From the NCBI GenBank assembly GCA_020465985.1, contig JAANYP010000739.1:124001-188000 (forward strand): a stretch of DNA of 64,000 nucleotides. The letters are read 5' to 3'. Below the pieces are notes generated by a model. It saw only the letters and a list, made by a program, of their open reading frames with translations. It searched no databases and had not been told where the DNA came from. Within the stretch, counting starts at the first letter, position 1, and each line of letters starts with the position of its first letter. Below, in pieces: positions 60,091 to 64,000 of the stretch. A program made the translations under genes and the position numbers. This DNA is from Centrapalus pauciflorus (Eukaryota; Streptophyta; Magnoliopsida; Asterales; Asteraceae).

Positions 60091-61319
60091 AAATAATAAA
60101 TTACGGTGGGTGGGGAAGTACTAAATTATGGTGGGTGAAGAATGAATGACCTAATTGTTCTTTAGATCCATTTATTTTTTTCTTTGTTTATTTTGTTTAA
60201 AATTTCATGTCAACATTTAAATTGCAAAATATAACAATAAAATCAGTCTTACATAATTATTTAAAAGGTTTCAAGTTAAAGATCGCAAAAATGTATATTA
60301 AAAGGTGTATAGAGTCAATTATAAATTGTAATGAATAAGATATATATTGCTAAAGAAAAAAATTGATAATAAATTGTTATTTTATACAATTAACCCAAAT
60401 TAATAATTAAGAAATTCTATGGTGGGAAGTTTTTGGGATTGAAATTAAAATTTTAAAATCATAAAGTGAGTACATGTTCTCACTAAAAATAGACCCAAGA
60501 TTTTTTAAATTTTTTGAAGGAATTTGATTTAGTTTTGATGGAAATGTGAAAGTTTTATAGTGTGGATGTCTCCCCTCGAAACCTTAGGTCAAATAAAAAA
60601 TAAAACAATTGAAGTGTTTTAATTTTTGTGTGAAAATAATAACAAAAAATTTAACTTAAAATATCATATAGTGTCTACATGTCCTCACCAAAAACAGGCC
60701 CGATTTTTTTTAAATTTGGTGATAATTTGATTGAAAATATGAAAACACTATGGTGAGGACATATCATCTCCAAACCTTCGGTCAAAAAGAAAAGTCAATA
60801 TCTTAAAATGTTTTAGTTTTGGTATGTAAGAATAAAAACAAAAATCTAAATTAAAATATCATTGAGTGAGGACATGTCCTCCCTACAATAAACTCGAAAT
60901 TTTTTATTTTTAATGGTAATTTGAATTATTTTTAACAGAAATATAAAACACTTACGGTGAGAACATGTCCTTTCCAAACATTGGCTGAAAAAATAAATTA
61001 ACAAATTTAAATGTTAAAAATTTTGATGCGGAAAGAAAAACTAAAAATCTCAATTAAAATATCATATAGCAAGAACATGTCCTCCCTAAATTTTGGGTAA
61101 AAAAAAAAGTCAATAACTTGAAATATTTTAATTTCGATTTAAAAAGAAAAATCAAAAATCAAAACTAAATTATCTATTTGGAGAACATGTCCTCACAATA
61201 TGCGAAGTCAAATATGATAGTCAAAGAAATCACATAATTTTGTCTTTTAGTGAGTTATGGTGAGGACCTTTTGTCCTCACTAAAAATATTAGTCACAATA
61301 GGGTGTTTTTCTTGTAGTG

Positions 61320-61590
61320 TCGTTGTATGATTCTTCTACGTTGATGGTGGTTTTATTATTTTTTGTTATGGTGATGGGTTTTTTGATGGGTGGATATGTT
61401 CTGCTATTCAGAAGTACTCCGTACCTCAACAGAACTTAATATGCTATTCAGAAGCTCAGCTTCAACAGATTTGAGAGAAAAACACAAAGTGTTCTTTGAA
61501 AGGAAATTCAATGCATATTATTTCATGGAAGCCAATGACCCTATTTATATACAATGGTGGTGGGTGGAGGTGTACATAACCTTCCCTCCC
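61320..61590 (-). promoter_or_regulatory. Promoter and leader, minus copy, cut off by CACTA
   Basis: Minus strand: TGTATATAAATAGGG (61541-61555) then a leader that is the inverse of 61974-62230. The leader leads into the CACTA insertion point at 61320 and, in the pre-insertion arrangement, continued at 56185. Confidence 0.6.
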
Positions 61591-61796
61591 CTCGACACGT
61601 GCCAACTCTAACGACACATACTAAAATAAAAAGAAAATTACAGACACGTACTAGACCTAATGACACATACTAAAATAAAAAGAAATTTACAGACGTGTGT
61701 CTTATATGTTGACACTTATTTTACAAGAACACTGACGCGTGTCAAAACATCTGACACTCACATTTTGATGACGTAATTGCTTACGTCTTTTACAAA

Positions 61797-62698
61797 CACC
61801 ATATTATAATTAAAATTGAAAGATCCATCTCCATCCACTAAAACCAAAAAACTCTAGACAATAGGAATAACAATGATCATCTCCAACATATGTCATAAAT
61901 ATTTCACCAATTCTAATTAGCCATCACATCCATAAATACACTTGTCACAAATAACTAATCTCCATCCACCTAGACAAAATTATGTACACCTCCACCCACC
62001 TACATTGTATATAAATAGGGCCATTGGCCTCCATGAAATGAGATGCCTTGAATTCCCTTTCAAAGAACACTTTGTGTTTTTCTCTCAAATCTGTTGAAGC
62101 TGATCTTCTGAATAGCAGATTAAGTTCTGTTGAGGTACGGAGTAATCCTGAATAGCAGAACATATTCACCCATCAAAAAACCCATCACCATAACAAAAAA
62201 TAATATGACCACCATCAACGTAGAAGAATCATACAACGAGGATCAACAATCTCTATCAAATATGAAAATACAACGACCACCAAGGTACACCTATAATTGC
62301 CATCATCTTTTTAAATCCATCGTAACATGCCATCATACAATAAATACTCACTAGAAGCACAACCATCCACTAAAAATATAAACCAACGTAAATACTAGTA
62401 GCCTACAACATTCATCCATTTGAATTAAATTTACAACACCATATTATAATTAAAATTGAAAGATCCATCTCCATCCACTAAAATAAAAAAACTCTAGACA
62501 ATAGGAATTTACAACACCATATTATAATTAAAATTGAAAGATCCATCTCCATCCACTAAAACCAAAAAACTCTAGACAATAGGAATAACAATGATCATCT
62601 CCAACATATGTCATAAATATTTCACCATTTCTAATTAACCATCACATCTATAAATACACTTGTCACAAATAACTAATCTCCATCCACCTAGACAAAAT
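61797..62698. repeat. Direct repeats CACCATATTATAATTAAA
   Basis: The segment starting ACACCATATTATAATTAAAA, running on through GATCCATCTCCATCCACT, occurs near 61797, 62440 and 62515. The third copy continues through the same sequence as the first up to the CATCCACCTAGACAAAATT word. Local tandem/segmental duplication. Confidence 0.75.
61974..62354 (+). pseudogene. Promoter, leader and 49-codon frame, plus copy
   Basis: TATA TGTATATAAATAGGG at 62006-62020, then a leader inverse to the minus copy and an ATG at 62205 (MTTINVEESYNEDQQSLSNM) ending at 62354. Homology to the other copy covers up to KIQRPPR and then stops. In the minus copy the matching ATG is destroyed (ATAATAAAACC). No family recognised; probably a truncated gene start. 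Confidence 0.45.
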
Positions 62699-62980
62699 TT
62701 TAAAATGAACTACAAACTTGAGGGATCAAAATGTTATCAAAGAAAATGGTAAAATAATCATTATAAAAGATTTAACCATTTGATTGTTAAAGTTTAACAG
62801 CAGATGGACCATTTTTGCAAGTAAACAGTGATAATAACGATCATATGCAAAATTGAAACCACAAGGACCGTAACCAAAGTTTTATGCAAACCACAGGGAC
62901 CGTAATTTACTCTTATTATTATTATAACCAATTTAATATAAATTTTCTAAAGACAACTTATTGCTACATATATGTGCTGG

Positions 62981-62982
<2 letters not shown>

Positions 62983-63059
<77 letters not shown>
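62983..63059. repeat. (CT)n microsatellite
   Basis: About 77 bp of perfect CT repeat. Arg/Glu and Ser/Leu open frames across it are artefacts. Confidence 0.95.
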
Positions 63060-63061
<2 letters not shown>

Positions 63062-63062
<1 letters not shown>

Positions 63063-63448
63063 ATAGTTTGAAAAAATAACACATCTTTGCTGAGTACCGT
63101 GCATACCGGTAAACCATATGGGTTTTCCGTGTGAATATGCAGTGCAAATGTTGCTTTTATATTTTTTTAGTCATATTTATATAGATCCTAACAATATAAT
63201 GGTATTTGTAAAAAATCACATAAAGTCACACCTAACTACATAAAAATGATGTGAATGTGAAAAGTATATGTAAACATACATAGTGTAAATATACGTTCAG
63301 CATGGAACCGTTTATGTGAATATGACGTTTTATGCAGTTTCAATATGTGTTTGTGTGGGATCTTTTACAATTAGTATTGTATTTTCAGTTTAAACATTAT
63401 TAAAAAAAATTAAATATATTTTTAAAGGTAGCAATTGATGGTACTCTT

Positions 63449-63450
<2 letters not shown>
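63062..63450. mobile_element. TA-anchored TIR element, relative of element 1
   Basis: Contains GAGTACCGTGCATACC near its left and GATGGTACTCTTTTGAA before (TA)n at its right, plus interior GTGAATATG/ACATACGTTC-like words matching 13150-13575. The left end is joined to the CT repeat and may be truncated. Confidence 0.5.

Positions 63451-63451
<1 letters not shown>

Positions 63452-63541
<90 letters not shown>
63452..63541. repeat. (TA)n microsatellite
   Basis: Perfect TA array between two TIR elements. Confidence 0.95.
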
Positions 63542-63544
<3 letters not shown>

Positions 63545-63547
63545 GTG

Positions 63548-63708
63548 GGTTCAATGGAATCGGAAAACCCAGGAACCACTTTATAGCCATTGGATCAGGA
63601 GATGCATCACGCGGGAATTTGATTCATAATGCGAGAATTGTGATGCACTTGTGGTGGTGCATGGAGGTTTTCCAAGGTTTACGATGCATGTTGGTTTTCC
63701 ATTGAACC
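63548..63708. mobile_element. TA-anchored TIR element 7
   Basis: Left end GGTTCAATGGAATCGGAAAAC; right end, inverse, GGTTCAATGGAAAACCAAC. The interior carries GATGCATCACGCGGGAATTT as in elements 5 and 6. 161 bp, (TA)n on both sides. Confidence 0.75.
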
Positions 63709-63710
63709 TG

Positions 63711-63895
<185 letters not shown>

Positions 63896-64000
63896 GGTTC
63901 AATTGAGAACTTTTTTATGCATCGAGAACCTCGAGGAACTTTGTGCATCGGATAATCTACCAAGGGTGCACAAAGAGCATTTATGGAAAACTAAAGATAT
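63896..64000 (+). mobile_element. TA-anchored TIR element 8, cut by window end
   Basis: Starts GGTTCAATTGAGAAC directly after (TA)n and continues with TGCATCGAGAACC-type words. The right end lies outside the window. Confidence 0.55.

Larger units (their letters stand above)
56186..61319. mobile_element. CACTA (En/Spm) transposon, 5134 bp
   Basis: Left end CACTACAAGAAAATTTGG; right end, inverse, CACTACAAGAAAAACACCC. Flanked by the 3-bp duplication TCG (56183-56185, 61320-61322). Both subterminal regions carry many GTGAGGACATGTCCTCAC-type words. A minus-strand transposase-related gene (57008-58465) is present; the catalytic TNPD-type gene is not seen, so the copy is probably not self-sufficient. 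Confidence 0.95.
54083..62912. mobile_element. 8.8-kb MULE-like composite element
   Basis: Left end 54083-54310 and right end 62690-62912 are inverted copies about 220 bp long (GAGTAAATTAC, then GGTTTGCATAAAACTTT and a shared GGTTGAATCTTTTATAATG/GGTTAAATCTTTTATAATG). TTATTATTA flanks both sides (54074-54082, 62913-62921); this lies in a TTA repeat, so the 9-bp duplication is suggestive only. Inside are a 1.5-kb palindrome, a coiled-coil reading frame, an inverted promoter/leader pair and a CACTA transposon. No MuDR transposase was seen. Confidence 0.65.

Noticed and set aside
62884..63147. Ser/Leu and Arg/Glu repeat frames
   Set aside because: Translation of the CT microsatellite.

Overview
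The window is plant nuclear DNA: AT-rich, intron-containing, and dominated by nested transposable elements around a few genuine genes. LTR starts of the TGTAACA type, PIF/Tourist, hAT, Mutator (MULE), CACTA and Helitron termini, together with plant proteins (NAA40, ORRM6, a DUF641 protein), point to a dicot with a large repeat-rich genome. An Asteraceae-like species would fit, but I cannot prove the family from this sequence.

Layout. 1-5 kb: three small minus-strand spliced genes (1114-1574, 2799-3498, 3753-4828) for acidic, disordered, unrecognised proteins. All their introns are phase 0, and two of the three carry a SUMO-interaction-like VSSDDE motif. 5.3-9.2 kb: a plus-strand NAA40 (NatD) histone N-terminal acetyltransferase gene; the last short exon was not found. 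10.1-10.7 kb: a 604-bp palindromic mini-retroelement made of two inverted 275-bp LTRs around a tRNA-Met primer site, with a 5-bp target duplication. 13.1-17.6 kb and 63.1-64 kb: chains of terminal-inverted-repeat elements separated by (TA)n microsatellites; different families share a 16-base terminal pattern. This is the strongest candidate for an undescribed element group.

20-36 kb: two copies (A, B) of a roughly 2.5-kb LTR-like block. Copy A was hit by a hAT element that itself holds a solo LTR. Between A and B lies a tandem array of about 3.85-kb units bounded by identical-length 488-bp LTRs; each unit carries exon 1 of ORRM6 as a pseudogene with the same premature stop. 35.9-48.9 kb: a minus-strand LTR, a Helitron with a MULE nested in it, another LTR, and minus-strand Helitron ends with two exons of phosphoinositide phospholipase C. 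48.96-51.01 kb: the intact ORRM6-like gene (chloroplast RRM protein).

52.6-53.9 kb: a Pack-MULE with 9-bp target duplication carrying a 252-aa open reading frame of the DUF641/GIL1 family. 54.1-62.9 kb: an 8.8-kb element with about 220-bp inverted ends, containing a 1.5-kb palindrome, a duplicated promoter/leader in inverted copies, and a 5.1-kb CACTA transposon with a frameshifted transposase gene. The rest is repeats without recognisable genes.
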